From Bacteroidetes bacterium GWB2_32_14 (GTDB lineage Bacteria; Bacteroidota; Bacteroidia; Bacteroidales; UBA12077), in the NCBI GenBank assembly GCA_001768235.1, contig MENK01000001.1, positions 166,862-230,861 of the forward strand: DNA of 64,000 bases. Reading direction: 5' to 3'. Shown piece by piece: positions 20,551-30,997 of the stretch. The position numbers and the translations under genes are program-made. Under the pieces are notes generated by a model, which saw only the letters and a list, made by a program, of their open reading frames with translations, did not search any database and was not told the DNA's origin. Numbering within the stretch: position 1 is the first letter of the stretch; the number at the start of each line of letters is the position of its first letter.

Positions 20551-23500
20551 ATGTCATTCAGAAGAGATAATAAGGTAAAGAGTAATTTTACAAAAATCTC
20601 TATTGGTTTGGCTTCACCCGAAGAAGTTCTTGAACGCTCGAGTGGAGAAGTTTTAAAACCAGAGACAATCAATTACAGGACTTATAAGCCTGAACGTGAT
20701 GGATTATTTTGCGAACGTATTTTTGGTCCGGTAAAAGACTACGAATGCCATTGTGGTAAATACAAACGAATCAGATATAAAGGTATAGTTTGCGATCGTT
20801 GTGGTGTTGAAGTAACTGAGAAAAAAGTTCGCCGCGAAAGAATGGGACACATTTCCCTTGTTGTACCCGTGGCTCACATTTGGTACTTTAAATCACTTCC
20901 TAACAAAATAGGTTACTTATTAGGCTTACCAACAAAAAAACTGGATTCAATAATATATTATGAAAGATATGTCGTTATCAATCCGGGTATAAAAGCATCT
21001 GATGGGGTTAATTATCTTGATTTCTTAACAGAAGAAGAATATCTTGATATTCTTGAAACTTTACCTAAAGAGAATCAATATTTAGATGATTCCGATCCAA
21101 ACAAATTTATAGCTGATATGGGTGCAGATGCACTTTATAAATTGCTTGAGCGACTTGATTTGGACGAATTATCATACTCGTTACGACACAAAGCAAATAC
21201 CGAAACATCGCAACAACGTAAAAACGAAGCATTAAAACGATTAAACGTGGTTGAAGCTTTTCGCGCATCCAAAGGAATAAATCGTCCGGAATGGATGGTT
21301 GTTAAAGTGGTTCCTGTAATTCCCCCTGAATTACGTCCTTTAGTTCCTCTTGATGGTGGCCGGTTTGCTACATCAGATTTAAATGATTTATACAGACGTG
21401 TTATTATCAGAAACAACCGTTTGAAAAGATTAATCGAAATTAAAGCTCCTGAAGTTATTCTTCGTAACGAAAAACGTATGCTTCAGGAAGCTGTTGATTC
21501 ATTATTCGATAATTCAAGAAAATCAAATGCTGTAAAGACAGATTCAAACAGGGCTCTCAAATCATTAAGCGATAGTTTAAAAGGTAAACAAGGACGATTC
21601 CGTCAGAACTTACTTGGTAAACGTGTCGATTATTCTGCCCGTTCTGTTATTGTTGTTGGCCCTGAATTGCGTTTACACGAATGTGGTTTACCAAAAGATA
21701 TGGCTGCTGAGCTTTACAAACCTTTTATTATTAGAAAACTTATTGAAAGAGGTATTGTTAAAACTGTAAAATCTGCCAAGAAAATTGTTGATCGTAAAGA
21801 TCCTGTTGTTTGGGATATCTTGGAGAATGTTTTAAGAGGACACCCGGTATTACTTAACCGTGCACCTACTTTGCACCGTTTAGGTATCCAGGCTTTTCAG
21901 CCCAAATTAATTGAAGGTAAAGCAATTCAATTACACCCGTTAGTTTGTACTGCATTCAACGCCGACTTTGATGGTGACCAGATGGCTGTTCACTTACCTC
22001 TTGGTAATGCTGCTGTTTTGGAAGCTCAAATGTTAATGCTTGCATCGCATAATATTCTTAACCCTGCAAATGGTGCCCCAATTACCGTTCCTTCTCAGGA
22101 CATGGTTTTAGGATTATATTATATTACTAAGCAACGTCCCGGAGTTAAAGGCGAAGGTTTATCTTTTTATTCGCCCCAGGAAGTAATTATTGCTTATAAC
22201 GAAGGCGCAGTTGCTCTTCATGCAAATATAAAAGTTAAAGTTGATGATTTTGTTGATGGAGAACCCGTTCGCAGAACAATTGAAACAACTGTTGGCAGAG
22301 TTCTCTTCAATCAGTTTGTTCCTAAACCTGTTGGTTACATCAACGAACTTTTAACTAAAAAATCATTAAGAGATATTATCAGCAATGTACTTAAAAAAAC
22401 AGGTACAGACCTTACTGCCAGATTCCTTGATGATATTAAAGACCTTGGATACAAGATGGCATTCAGGGGTGGTCTATCTTTCAATCTTGATGATGTAATT
22501 ATACCGAAAGAAAAAGATGAATTGGTTGATGATGGTTATAAACAAGTTGAAGAAGTTTTAAGTAACTACAACATGGGTTTTATAACCAATAACGAACGGT
22601 ATAATCAAATAATTGATATCTGGACACACATTAATGCTAAGCTTACACAAACATTAATGAAAAAGCTCTCTACCGATAACCAGGGATTTAACTCGGTTTA
22701 CATGATGTTAGATTCTGGGGCAAGGGGATCTAAAGAACAGATTCGTCAGCTTTCAGGTATGAGAGGTTTAATGGCAAAACCACAAAAATCAGGAAATACA
22801 GGTTCCGAAATTATTGAGAACCCTATTCTTTCTAACTTTAAAGAAGGTTTGTCAGTACTTGAATATTTTATATCAACACACGGTGCTCGTAAAGGTTTGG
22901 CCGATACAGCCTTAAAAACTGCCGATGCCGGTTATCTTACACGACGTTTGGTTGACGTTTCTCAGGATGTAATCATTACCGAGGAAGACTGTGGTACTCT
23001 TCGTGGTTTGGTTGCAACTGCAATTAAAAAGAACGAAGAAATTGTTGAAACATTATACGAAAGAATTTTAGGCAGAACAACAGTTCATAATGTTTACCAT
23101 CCTCTTACAGGAAATATGATTATTGGTGCCGGAGAGCAAATTACAGAAGAAGTTGCAAGAAATATTGAAGCATCACCAATAGAACAAGTAGAAATACGTT
23201 CAGTATTAACTTGTGAATCGAAAAACGGAGTTTGTGCAAAATGTTATGGACGCAACCTGTCAACGGGTAAAATGGTTCAAAAAGGAGAAGCTGTTGGAGT
23301 TATTGCAGCTCAATCAATTGGAGAACCTGGTACTCAGTTAACATTACGTACATTCCACGTTGGGGGTACAGCATCGAATATTGCAGCTGATTCTTCAGTT
23401 ATTGCCAAATATGATGGAATAATTGAAATTGAAGAACTACGTGTTGTTGAAAAAGTTGATGACAGCGGTTCTAAAGTTAATATCGTGATTGGCCGTTTGG

Positions 23501-24810
23501 CTGAAATGCGTATTATCGATAAAAATACAGGTATTGTACTATCAACATATAACATTCCTTATGGTTCTAAACTTTTTATTAAAAACGGAAGTGAAGTTAA
23601 AAAAGGAACTTTAATTTGTGAGTGGGATCCATACAATGCTGTTATTATTTCTGAAGCAAACGGAAAACTTGAGTTCGATAGTGTCATTGAAGGTGTTACT
23701 TTTAAAGAAGAGTCTGACGAACAAACAGGATTTCGCGAAAAAGTAATTATTGAATCACGCGATAAAAAGAAAAATCCGGGATTACGTTTACTTGGAAAAA
23801 ATGGCGAGGAAATAAAAATGTATAATTTACCTGTTGGTGCTCACATGAACATCGAAGATGGACAAATGGTTAAAGCAGGTGAAATTATTGCAAAGATTCC
23901 TCGTGCTGTTGGTAAATCTGGTGATATTACCGGTGGTTTACCTCGTGTTACCGAGTTATTCGAAGCCAGAAATCCTTCAAATCCCGCTGTTGTTTCTGAA
24001 ATCGATGGTGAAGTTGCTTTTGGAAAAATTAAACGGGGCAACAGGGAGATTATTGTTACTTCAAAAGCAGGCGAAATAAAGAAATACCTGGTTCCACTTT
24101 CAAAACAAATTCTTGTTCAGGAAAACGACTATGTTAAGGCTGGTATTCCATTATCTGATGGAGCTATTACCCCATCTGATATTTTGGCAATTAAAGGCCC
24201 TACAAAAGTTCAGGAATATATAGTTGACGAAGTTCAGGAGGTTTATCGCTTACAGGGTGTGAAAATTAATGATAAACACTTTGAAGTTATCGTTCGCCAA
24301 ATGATGCGTAAAGTAGAAATCGAAGATCAGGGTGATACTAAATTCCTTGAACGTCAGGTTGTTGATAAATGGGAGTTTATGGATGAGAACGACTGGATTT
24401 ACGATAAAAAAGTTATTATTGATGCCGGCGATTCACAAATTTTCAGAGCAGGACAAATTGTTACTGCCCGTAAATTAAGAGATGAAAACTCAATGTTAAA
24501 ACGTAAAGACCTTAAATTGGTTGAAGCTCGCGATGCAGTTCCTGCAACATCAAGTCAGGTATTGCAAGGTATCACAAGAGCTGCACTTCAAACGAAGAGC
24601 TTTATGTCTGCTGCTTCGTTCCAGGAAACAACTAAAGTTTTGAATGAAGCTGCTATTCATGGAAAAATTGATTATCTCGAAGGTCTGAAAGAAAATGTAA
24701 TCGTTGGCCATAAAATACCTGCTGGTACTGGCCTTCGTGAATACGAGAAAATTATAGTAGGTTCACAAGAAGAGTATGAAAATATGGTAACTTCTAAAAA
24801 ACGTGATTAA
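20551..24810 (+). CDS. rpoC: RNA polymerase beta' subunit
   Basis: A 1419-residue catalytic subunit. The N-terminal zinc ribbon ([20 protein letters not shown], four Cys), the catalytic NADFDGDQM loop and the second zinc-binding region around [16 protein letters not shown] are intact. A sandwich-hybrid insertion follows, as expected for Bacteroidota. It is complete to the C-terminal segments near [10 protein letters not shown] small DUF3467 gene follows after 19 bases. Confidence 0.99.
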   Translation: MSFRRDNKVKSNFTKISIGLASPEEVLERSSGEVLKPETINYRTYKPERDGLFCERIFGPVKDYECHCGKYKRIRYKGIVCDRCGVEVTEKKVRRERMGHISLVVPVAHIWYFKSLPNKIGYLLGLPTKKLDSIIYYERYVVINPGIKASDGVNYLDFLTEEEYLDILETLPKENQYLDDSDPNKFIADMGADALYKLLERLDLDELSYSLRHKANTETSQQRKNEALKRLNVVEAFRASKGINRPEWMVVKVVPVIPPELRPLVPLDGGRFATSDLNDLYRRVIIRNNRLKRLIEIKAPEVILRNEKRMLQEAVDSLFDNSRKSNAVKTDSNRALKSLSDSLKGKQGRFRQNLLGKRVDYSARSVIVVGPELRLHECGLPKDMAAELYKPFIIRKLIERGIVKTVKSAKKIVDRKDPVVWDILENVLRGHPVLLNRAPTLHRLGIQAFQPKLIEGKAIQLHPLVCTAFNADFDGDQMAVHLPLGNAAVLEAQMLMLASHNILNPANGAPITVPSQDMVLGLYYITKQRPGVKGEGLSFYSPQEVIIAYNEGAVALHANIKVKVDDFVDGEPVRRTIETTVGRVLFNQFVPKPVGYINELLTKKSLRDIISNVLKKTGTDLTARFLDDIKDLGYKMAFRGGLSFNLDDVIIPKEKDELVDDGYKQVEEVLSNYNMGFITNNERYNQIIDIWTHINAKLTQTLMKKLSTDNQGFNSVYMMLDSGARGSKEQIRQLSGMRGLMAKPQKSGNTGSEIIENPILSNFKEGLSVLEYFISTHGARKGLADTALKTADAGYLTRRLVDVSQDVIITEEDCGTLRGLVATAIKKNEEIVETLYERILGRTTVHNVYHPLTGNMIIGAGEQITEEVARNIEASPIEQVEIRSVLTCESKNGVCAKCYGRNLSTGKMVQKGEAVGVIAAQSIGEPGTQLTLRTFHVGGTASNIAADSSVIAKYDGIIEIEELRVVEKVDDSGSKVNIVIGRLAEMRIIDKNTGIVLSTYNIPYGSKLFIKNGSEVKKGTLICEWDPYNAVIISEANGKLEFDSVIEGVTFKEESDEQTGFREKVIIESRDKKKNPGLRLLGKNGEEIKMYNLPVGAHMNIEDGQMVKAGEIIAKIPRAVGKSGDITGGLPRVTELFEARNPSNPAVVSEIDGEVAFGKIKRGNREIIVTSKAGEIKKYLVPLSKQILVQENDYVKAGIPLSDGAITPSDILAIKGPTKVQEYIVDEVQEVYRLQGVKINDKHFEVIVRQMMRKVEIEDQGDTKFLERQVVDKWEFMDENDWIYDKKVIIDAGDSQIFRAGQIVTARKLRDENSMLKRKDLKLVEARDAVPATSSQVLQGITRAALQTKSFMSAASFQETTKVLNEAAIHGKIDYLEGLKENVIVGHKIPAGTGLREYEKIIVGSQEEYENMVTSKKRD

Positions 24811-24829
24811 CTTTTGAAAATAAAAAATC

Positions 24830-25150
24830 ATGGAAAACGATAAAAAACCAAAAGGGCAGATAAATATTGATTTAAAAGAAGATATTGCTCAAGGTATTTA
24901 TTCGAACCTGGCAATTATTACACATTCAAGTGCAGAGTTTGTTCTGGATTTCATCAGGGTAATGCCTGGTGTCCCTAAAGCGGAAGTAAAATCCAGGATT
25001 ATTCTTACTCCTGAGCATGCAAAACGCTTTATGGGTGCACTAAAAGATAATATTGCCAAATACGAAAGTATGCACGGTACAATAAAGAAAACCGACGACG
25101 GGGGCCCGATTATGCCAATGAATTTTGGCGGGCCAACTGCCCAGGCATAA
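24830..25150 (+). CDS. DUF3467 family protein
   Basis: A 106-residue protein with the DUF3467 pattern: a short polar N-terminus, then YSNLAIITHSSAEFVLDF and a VKSRIILTPEHAKRF block. Its function is not established. Position directly behind rpoC in the same transcript is frequent in Bacteroidota, suggesting a link to transcription, but this is inference. It ends just before a strong terminator. Confidence 0.85.
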   Translation: MENDKKPKGQINIDLKEDIAQGIYSNLAIITHSSAEFVLDFIRVMPGVPKAEVKSRIILTPEHAKRFMGALKDNIAKYESMHGTIKKTDDGGPIMPMNFGGPTAQA

Positions 25151-25164
25151 AATAATTTTATATT

Positions 25165-25198
25165 AAAAAGGGTGAATCGTACGATTCACCCTTTTTTT
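25165..25198. terminator. Bidirectional terminator between rpoC operon and Nramp gene
   Basis: A 32-bp perfect palindrome: AAAAAGGGTGAATCGT and its complement with essentially no separate loop, then T residues on one side and A on the other. It can terminate both the rpoC operon and the convergent transporter gene. Confidence 0.93.
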
Positions 25199-25228
25199 GT
25201 TCAAAACTCCGGCCGCTTTGAAATAGAA

Positions 25229-26488
25229 TTAAACTATAAAAATTTTCCAGATAATATAATAAACACTAAACCCTGTTAAAAGTATTAATCCAACCCACGA
25301 TAAAACTTTTAACCATAATTTGGGCTGATGTTCTTTTGGAACATTTGATCCGGTTATTACTTTATAATTCATATAACCTAAAACAGGAGCAGTAAGAAAC
25401 GATAATGTTGTTGCTAAGTCAACCAAAAAACTCATTCCTTTTAAAAAGAAAGCAATAATCAAAAGAGTTCCGGTTAATAAAATACCAAGCCATAGCCACG
25501 ATAGCCAATTCCACCTGTCGGAATTATTCTTTTTTAGTTTTGGAAATACCAGTTCGGTAGCAGGTTTTAATACTCTTGGATATGCATCTAAACAGGTTAA
25601 TGCTGTACTCGACATGGTTGTTAAAGCAGCGATAGCAATTAGTGGGTATGCCCATGAACCCATGTTTGAAGTAAATAATCGCATTAATTGACCGGAAAAT
25701 ACCGTTCCGTTTTCTGAAAATGATTCGCCGGTACCATACATTACTAAAGCTCCAAGTGCTACAAAACCGATTGAAAGTACTGCTGTACCAATATATCCTA
25801 CATTAAAGTCGAAAAGCGATTCTTTAACTGATGGAATATGTTTACCTGCTTTGCTTTTTGCAATCGACCAGAATGAGTGCCACACAGAAATATCAATAGC
25901 CGATGGCATCCAGCCTGCAATAGCTATTAATAGGGCAATGTCAGTAAACCCCCAGTTAAAATGTCTTGCGAATTCCGGGTTTGGATGAAATCCCTTTGTT
26001 GATGCAAATATTACAGCTACAATTGTTGATGTTGCTAGCAGAATTATAATTACTTTCATTACTTTATCTAATACCGAATACTTCCCAAAAGCCACGATTG
26101 CTGAACCAATCCCCAGAATCAGAACTGTCCAGTAAAATGTTGACATCACATCATGAAATACAAATGAAAATATTCCTGCTGTAACTACTGTTATTGCAGC
26201 TTGTAATGTAAACATGGTTGCAATTGTTAAAAACAAATATACTATAAGAGCCCATTTTCCTAAACGCTTATAACCATCGAGCAAACTCTCCCCGGTTGAT
26301 GTGGCATATCTGGGGCCAAACTCAAAGAATGGATATTTAAACAAATTAATCAGCAGAATAATTCCAACTAACTGAAAACCATAAATTGCTCCGGCACGTG
26401 TCGATTGTACCAAATGCGATACTCCTATAGCTGCTCCGGCCCATAAAAGGCCTGGACCTAAAGATTTTATCAGATTTTTTGAATTCAT
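25229..26488 (-). CDS. Atypical Nramp-family transporter
   Basis: A 419-residue polytopic membrane protein with about 11 hydrophobic helices and the Nramp-like start GPGLLWAGAAIGVSHL. In classical Nramp metal transporters the first helix carries DPGN and the sixth a MPH motif; here the aligned positions read GVSH and GWMPSAID, so the metal-coordinating Asp, Asn and His-type residues are absent or altered. It therefore belongs to a divergent clade whose substrate may not be Mn2+ or Fe2+. It is monocistronic and faces away from etfB. Confidence 0.75.
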   Translation of the reverse strand: MNSKNLIKSLGPGLLWAGAAIGVSHLVQSTRAGAIYGFQLVGIILLINLFKYPFFEFGPRYATSTGESLLDGYKRLGKWALIVYLFLTIATMFTLQAAITVVTAGIFSFVFHDVMSTFYWTVLILGIGSAIVAFGKYSVLDKVMKVIIILLATSTIVAVIFASTKGFHPNPEFARHFNWGFTDIALLIAIAGWMPSAIDISVWHSFWSIAKSKAGKHIPSVKESLFDFNVGYIGTAVLSIGFVALGALVMYGTGESFSENGTVFSGQLMRLFTSNMGSWAYPLIAIAALTTMSSTALTCLDAYPRVLKPATELVFPKLKKNNSDRWNWLSWLWLGILLTGTLLIIAFFLKGMSFLVDLATTLSFLTAPVLGYMNYKVITGSNVPKEHQPKLWLKVLSWVGLILLTGFSVYYIIWKIFIV

Positions 26489-26837
26489 TTGTAAATAATT
26501 TTGAAAAACAAATTTAATAAATAGAGCGCGACAGATTCATTTTAAACATGTATTTAGTTTTTAACTTGAAATTAACAGGGAAACAAATTCATATTCATAC
26601 TGATTTAATCGGTTGATTTTGCTTTGTCTATCCATAAGTTGAAGATATTTGGTTTGTTAAACACTTATTTTTATATTTGCCAACCTAAACGATTTAAGGT
26701 TTTTTTGAACTTATTTTTAATATTGTCCTGTTTGGTAATTAAAATGCATAATTACAGGTTGGTATAAATAAAAAATAAACTTTGAATTAATATAAAAAGA
26801 AAGAATAATTTAATTATTAACTTAAATAAAAAAGTAA
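26489..26837. other. Non-coding divergent region upstream of etfB
   Basis: AT-rich spacer of 349 bases between the two divergent genes. I see no small gene. It contains the etfB promoter near 26648-26679 and leaves an unusually long leader of about 150 bases before etfB. No riboswitch or clear hairpin could be identified by eye. Confidence 0.6.
26648..26679 (+). promoter_or_regulatory. etfB operon promoter
   Basis: TTTG (26648-26651) and TATATTTG (26672-26679), separated by 20 bases, match the -33/-7 consensus well. Confidence 0.65.
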
Positions 26838-27587
26838 ATGAAAATTCTGATTTGCTTAAGCAATGTTCCAGACACTACTACAAAAGCTAAATTTGTGAAT
26901 GATAATAAAGCTTTTGACACAGCAGGAGTACAATGGATTATTAATCCCTGGGATGAACTTGCATTAACCCGTGCTTTAGAATTGAAAGCGAATGCAGCTA
27001 ATAATATTGAAAAAGTTACTGTAATTACAGTTGGTAAAGTTGATGCTGAACCTACCATTAGAAAAGCTCTTGCAATAGGTGCTGATGATGCTGTTCGAAT
27101 TGACGCCGAACCAAAAGATGCATACTTTGTAGCTGCACAGATTGCCGAATATGTTAAAACAAATCCTTTCGATATTATTGTTAATGGTATAGAATCGAGT
27201 GATTATAATGGTTCTGCAGTTGGCGGAATGGTAGCAGAATTTTTAAATATCCCATCTGTTTCTGCGGTTTCAACATTAGAAATAGCAAATGGCGAAGTTA
27301 AAATTACACGCGATATTGATGGTGGTAAAGAAGTAATCAAATCTCAATTACCTGTATTGGTTGTTGTTCAGAAAGGTATTGCAAAAGAACCTATGATTGC
27401 TGCTATGCGTGGTATTATGATGGCAAAAACAAAACCCCTTGCTGTTGTTGCTCCTCAGGCAATTGATGCTTTAACCGAGATTGTAAGTTTTGAATTGCCA
27501 AAACCAAAACCTCCTTGCAAAATGATTGATCCTGAGAATGTAAAAGAGTTAGTTCATCTTTTGCAAAACGAAGCTAAAGTAATTTAG
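26838..27587 (+). CDS. etfB: Electron transfer flavoprotein beta subunit
   Basis: A 249-residue EtfB, the small subunit of the soluble flavoprotein that takes electrons from acyl-CoA dehydrogenases. It begins with MKILICLSNVPDTTTKAKF, has NPWDELALTRALEL, and the VNGIESSDYNGSAVGGMVAE nucleotide-binding stretch. Whether this Etf is bifurcating cannot be decided by eye. It opens an operon with etfA, a membrane Fe-S protein and an acyl-CoA dehydrogenase. Confidence 0.95.
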   Translation: MKILICLSNVPDTTTKAKFVNDNKAFDTAGVQWIINPWDELALTRALELKANAANNIEKVTVITVGKVDAEPTIRKALAIGADDAVRIDAEPKDAYFVAAQIAEYVKTNPFDIIVNGIESSDYNGSAVGGMVAEFLNIPSVSAVSTLEIANGEVKITRDIDGGKEVIKSQLPVLVVVQKGIAKEPMIAAMRGIMMAKTKPLAVVAPQAIDALTEIVSFELPKPKPPCKMIDPENVKELVHLLQNEAKVI

Positions 27588-27637
27588 TTAACGAATCATT
27601 AATATTAACCAAAGTTCGAATTTAATAAATAAAATAT

Positions 27638-28597
27638 ATGTCAGTATTAGTATTTACAGAAAACTGGGATGGCAAATTCAAGAAACAATCGTTTGAATTG
27701 GTTTCTTATGCAGGTAAAATTGCAGAAATGCTAAAAACCCAAACTGTAGCTCTATCAATAGGGAATGTACAGGAAGATGAATTAAAAAAGTTAGCTAATT
27801 ACTCAACAGATAAAATTATTACTGTTACCAACGACAAATTAAAAAACCTCGATAACCAGGCTTATACTTCTGTTATTGCCCAGGTAGCTGAAAAAGTTGG
27901 TGCTAAAGTAGTAATCATTGCAAACAACAACACGGGTAAAGCTATTGCTCCCCGATTGTCAGTTAGGCTTAAAGCCGGATTAGGTTCTGCAGTATCAAAA
28001 TTGCCAATCAGTGTTGAACCATTTGTAATTTACAAAAAAGCTTTATCTGGTAAAGCTTTTGCAAATGTTGTAATTAAATCGGATGTTAAAATCATTACAT
28101 TATCACAAAATTCATTCGAGTTTGCCGAAAATCCTAAACCTGCTGCAATAGAAGCGTTCGAACCTGTATTGAGTGGTGATATAAAAACCAATGTAACTGA
28201 TGTTCAGAAACAAACGGGTAAACTTATTTTAACCGATGCGGAAATTGTTGTTTCTGGTGGTCGTGGTATGAAATCACCCGACAATTGGGGCCCAATTGAA
28301 GAATTAGCACAATTGCTTGGCGCAGCTACTGCCTGCTCCAGACCTGTATCTGACGAAGGATGGAGAACACACGAAGAACATACAGGACAAACAGGTAAAA
28401 TTATTGCTCCTAATCTTTATATTGCTGCCGGTATTTCTGGTGCAATTCAGCACCTGGCCGGTATCAGCTCATCAAAATGTATTGTTGCAATTAATACCGA
28501 TAAAGATGCTCCGATATTCGAAGCAGCAAACTATGGAATAGTTGGTGATGCAGCAAAAGTGCTTCCAGCATTGATTCAAGCTGTAAAAGAAAAATAA
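27638..28597 (+). CDS. etfA: Electron transfer flavoprotein alpha subunit
   Basis: A 319-residue EtfA carrying the FAD-binding C-terminal domain: VVSGGRGMKSPDNW, the ARP-like ACSRPVSDEGW segment, GQTGKIIAPNLYIAAGISG and the final AINTDKDAPIFEAANYGIVGD. It forms a heterodimer with EtfB, 50 bases upstream. A perfect hairpin and a new promoter separate it from the next gene, so full and partial transcripts are likely. Confidence 0.96.
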   Translation: MSVLVFTENWDGKFKKQSFELVSYAGKIAEMLKTQTVALSIGNVQEDELKKLANYSTDKIITVTNDKLKNLDNQAYTSVIAQVAEKVGAKVVIIANNNTGKAIAPRLSVRLKAGLGSAVSKLPISVEPFVIYKKALSGKAFANVVIKSDVKIITLSQNSFEFAENPKPAAIEAFEPVLSGDIKTNVTDVQKQTGKLILTDAEIVVSGGRGMKSPDNWGPIEELAQLLGAATACSRPVSDEGWRTHEEHTGQTGKIIAPNLYIAAGISGAIQHLAGISSSKCIVAINTDKDAPIFEAANYGIVGDAAKVLPALIQAVKEK

Positions 28598-28623
28598 TTT
28601 TTAATTTTACTCAGAATAGAACT

Positions 28624-28662
28624 CAAAGACAAAAGCGTATTAACAAATATCTTTTGTCTTTG
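28624..28662 (+). terminator. Hairpin after etfA
   Basis: Perfect 12-bp stem CAAAGACAAAAG/CTTTTGTCTTTG with a 15-base loop, 26 bases after the etfA stop. Only a weak T-rich tail follows, so it may be a partial terminator or an RNA stabiliser for etfBA. Confidence 0.65.
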
Positions 28663-28694
28663 TTCATTTTATACCACGAATTAAGTTCTGATAA

Positions 28695-28727
28695 TTTGTG
28701 TTTTATAACGATTAATTTTTATTTTTG
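28695..28727 (+). promoter_or_regulatory. Promoter of the membrane Fe-S protein gene
   Basis: TTTG (28695-28698) and TATTTTTG (28720-28727) with a 21-base spacer; start codon 44 bases after the -7 box. Confidence 0.6.
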
Positions 28728-28771
28728 GCACTTAATTCCAAAAAGAGTATTACTTTTTAAAATAGAAAACA

Positions 28772-30094
28772 ATGATTAGTACTATCGTTTTTATTCTAAT
28801 GTTGGCTGTAGCAATAGCCTTTTTTACCCGCAATGTTCGTAAAATCTCACGAAATATTAAATTAGGCAAAGATATTAACCGAAAAGATAATCCGGTAAAA
28901 AGATGGTGGCTTGTTTTTAAAGTAGCCATTTTCCAGTCGAAAATGATGGGCTTGCCTATTGCCGGAATTCTTCACGTTTTTGTTTATGCAGGTTTTATCC
29001 TTGTAAATATTGAAATGCTCGAAGTTATGGTTGATGGTATTACCGGATCACATCGTGCATTTTCATTTTTGGGAAAATTCTATCCTGTTATAATAAGTGC
29101 AACAGAGTTCTTTGCATTACTTGTGATTATTGGATGTGTTGTTTTCCTTTTCAGAAGAAATGTAATTCGCTTGCCACGTTTTTGGAAACCTGAGATGACA
29201 TCATGGCCTCGCCTTGACGCCAATATTATTCTTTTAACTGAAGTTGTTTTAATGACTTCTGTTTTCTTCTTGAATGCATCGGATTACATATTACAAACAA
29301 GAGAATTCGGACATTATGAGCAGGTAGGTTCCTTCTTTTTAAGCTCATTCTTTGTGCCATTAATCCAGAATCTTCCTTCTGAAACATTGGTTCTTATTGA
29401 TCGCTCTTGTTGGTGGTTACATATTGCAGGGATCATGCTTTTCTTAAACTATATTCCTTATTCAAAACATTTTCACGTGTTTGTTTCGTTTCCAAACGTG
29501 TATTTCTCGAAACTTGAACCCGCTGGTAAAATTGCCAATATGCCTTCAATAACCAGGGAGATTAAAAGTATGCTCGGTAAACCTGTTGACCCTGAAGAAA
29601 ATGTCGATATGGCTGCAATGTCTTTTGGAGCACAGGACATTAAGGATTTAACATGGAAAAATCTTATGGACGCATATTCATGTACTGAGTGTGGTCGTTG
29701 TACACGTGTTTGCCCTGCAAATATAACTGGCAAAAAACTTTCACCACGGAAACTGATGATGGATGCCCGCGATCGTCTCGAATTAACTGGTAAAAATATT
29801 GATAAAAAAGGGGTTGATTATAAAGATGATAAGTCACTTTTTGATTTCATCTCGGCAGAAGAATTATGGGCTTGTACAACATGTAATGCTTGTACTAATG
29901 AATGCCCCGTTAATATTGATCAGGTTTCTTTAGTTATTGAAATGCGCCGATACCTTGTTATGGAAAAAGCTGCTGCTCCTGGCGAGTTAAATGCAATTTT
30001 CAGCAATATTGAAAATAATGGAGCTCCATGGCAATTTTCTCAACAAGATCGCTTGTTATGGGCCAATGAACTTTATATCAACGAAAAAGCATAG
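28772..30094 (+). CDS. Membrane-bound Fe-S oxidoreductase (HdrC/HdrE-like), Etf-to-quinone
   Basis: A 440-residue protein with about six membrane helices in residues 1-235, resembling a cytochrome b-like module, followed by two ferredoxin clusters: CTECGRCTRVCPAN and CTTCNACTNECPVN. Together with the separate CCG-domain protein encoded next, it corresponds to the split form of the DUF224-type EtfAB:menaquinone oxidoreductase. Such proteins pass electrons from acyl-CoA oxidation through EtfAB to menaquinone at the membrane. Substrate assignment rests on the surrounding etf and acyl-CoA dehydrogenase genes. Confidence 0.82.
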   Translation: MISTIVFILMLAVAIAFFTRNVRKISRNIKLGKDINRKDNPVKRWWLVFKVAIFQSKMMGLPIAGILHVFVYAGFILVNIEMLEVMVDGITGSHRAFSFLGKFYPVIISATEFFALLVIIGCVVFLFRRNVIRLPRFWKPEMTSWPRLDANIILLTEVVLMTSVFFLNASDYILQTREFGHYEQVGSFFLSSFFVPLIQNLPSETLVLIDRSCWWLHIAGIMLFLNYIPYSKHFHVFVSFPNVYFSKLEPAGKIANMPSITREIKSMLGKPVDPEENVDMAAMSFGAQDIKDLTWKNLMDAYSCTECGRCTRVCPANITGKKLSPRKLMMDARDRLELTGKNIDKKGVDYKDDKSLFDFISAEELWACTTCNACTNECPVNIDQVSLVIEMRRYLVMEKAAAPGELNAIFSNIENNGAPWQFSQQDRLLWANELYINEKA

Positions 30095-30139
30095 ATTGAA
30101 TTAGATGGTTTGGAGTTTAAACAACTTTGAACCTTTAAC

Positions 30140-30157
30140 CTGCCTGCCGACAGGCAG
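30140..30157. repeat. Short palindromic repeat CTGCCTG-CCGA-CAGGCAG
   Basis: A 7-bp perfect stem with 4-base loop in the 88-base gap between two operon genes, embedded in TTTAAC/CTTTAA-rich sequence. Read on the minus strand it would encode LPVGRQV, a peptide signature that I recognise from dispersed intergenic repeats in Bacteroidota. Confidence 0.7.
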
Positions 30158-30182
30158 ACTTTTAACTTTAAACTTATAAAAA

Positions 30183-30980
30183 ATGGCTGAAAAACGTAAA
30201 ATCGAAGTCCCTGTAATGGCTGACCTTTTTGCAAAAGGCGAAAAACCTGAATATTTACTTTGGGTGGGTAGCGCAGGTGCTTTCGACGACAGATACAAAA
30301 AAGTGATTAGAGCTTTTGTTAAGATTCTTACTCATTTAAATGTTAGCTATGCTGTTCTTGGAGTTGAAGAGTCATCAAGTGGAGACGTGGCTCGCAGAGC
30401 AGGAAATGAGATGCTGTATCAAATGCAAACGCTTACAAATATTGATATATTAAAAATGTATGAGGTGAAAAAAATCATTACTTGCGATCCTCATGTTTAC
30501 AATACATTTAAAAACGAATACCCCGATTTTGACGGAAACTTTGAAGTAATACATCATACTCAGTTTTTACAGAAAATGATTGCTGAAGGTAAGCTCAAAA
30601 TCGAAAGCAGCTTATTAAAAGATAAAACAATAACTTATCACGATCCATGCTACTTGGGAAGAGCAAATGGTGAATACAATGCTCCACGCGAAGTACTGGA
30701 TTCAATTCCATCAACATTAAAAGAGATGAAACGAAACAGAAGTCAGGCTTTATGCTGTGGTGCAGGAGGCGGACAAATGTTTAAAGAAGCCGAAAAAGGT
30801 GAGAAAGAAGTATTCATGGAACGCACCGAAGATGTACTGGAAACAGGAGCCAATATTATTGTTACAGCTTGCCCTTATTGTATGGTGATGATGACTGATG
30901 GACTTAAATACAAGAACAAAGAAACAGAAATAAAAAATTACGATATTGCTGAATTAATTGAACAATCACTTGAATTATAA
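30183..30980 (+). CDS. CCG-domain Fe-S oxidoreductase (HdrB/GlpC-like)
   Basis: A 265-residue cytoplasmic protein with the two cysteine-rich CCG motifs that bind the noncubane-type cluster: the first around HDPCYLGR and LCCGAGGGQMF, the second around ACPYCMVMM. It lies directly after the membrane Fe-S protein and before the acyl-CoA dehydrogenase, 17 bases away. In related enzymes this CCG half is fused to the membrane half; here the two are separate polypeptides. Expected role is the electron relay between EtfAB and the membrane module. Confidence 0.85.
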   Translation: MAEKRKIEVPVMADLFAKGEKPEYLLWVGSAGAFDDRYKKVIRAFVKILTHLNVSYAVLGVEESSSGDVARRAGNEMLYQMQTLTNIDILKMYEVKKIITCDPHVYNTFKNEYPDFDGNFEVIHHTQFLQKMIAEGKLKIESSLLKDKTITYHDPCYLGRANGEYNAPREVLDSIPSTLKEMKRNRSQALCCGAGGGQMFKEAEKGEKEVFMERTEDVLETGANIIVTACPYCMVMMTDGLKYKNKETEIKNYDIAELIEQSLEL

Positions 30981-30997
30981 ATTAATCAAATTATAAA

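Noticed and set aside
26653..26665. TTGTTAAACAC as a Rex site before etfB
   Set aside because: Only one half-site is present; there is no TAACA arm at the required distance.
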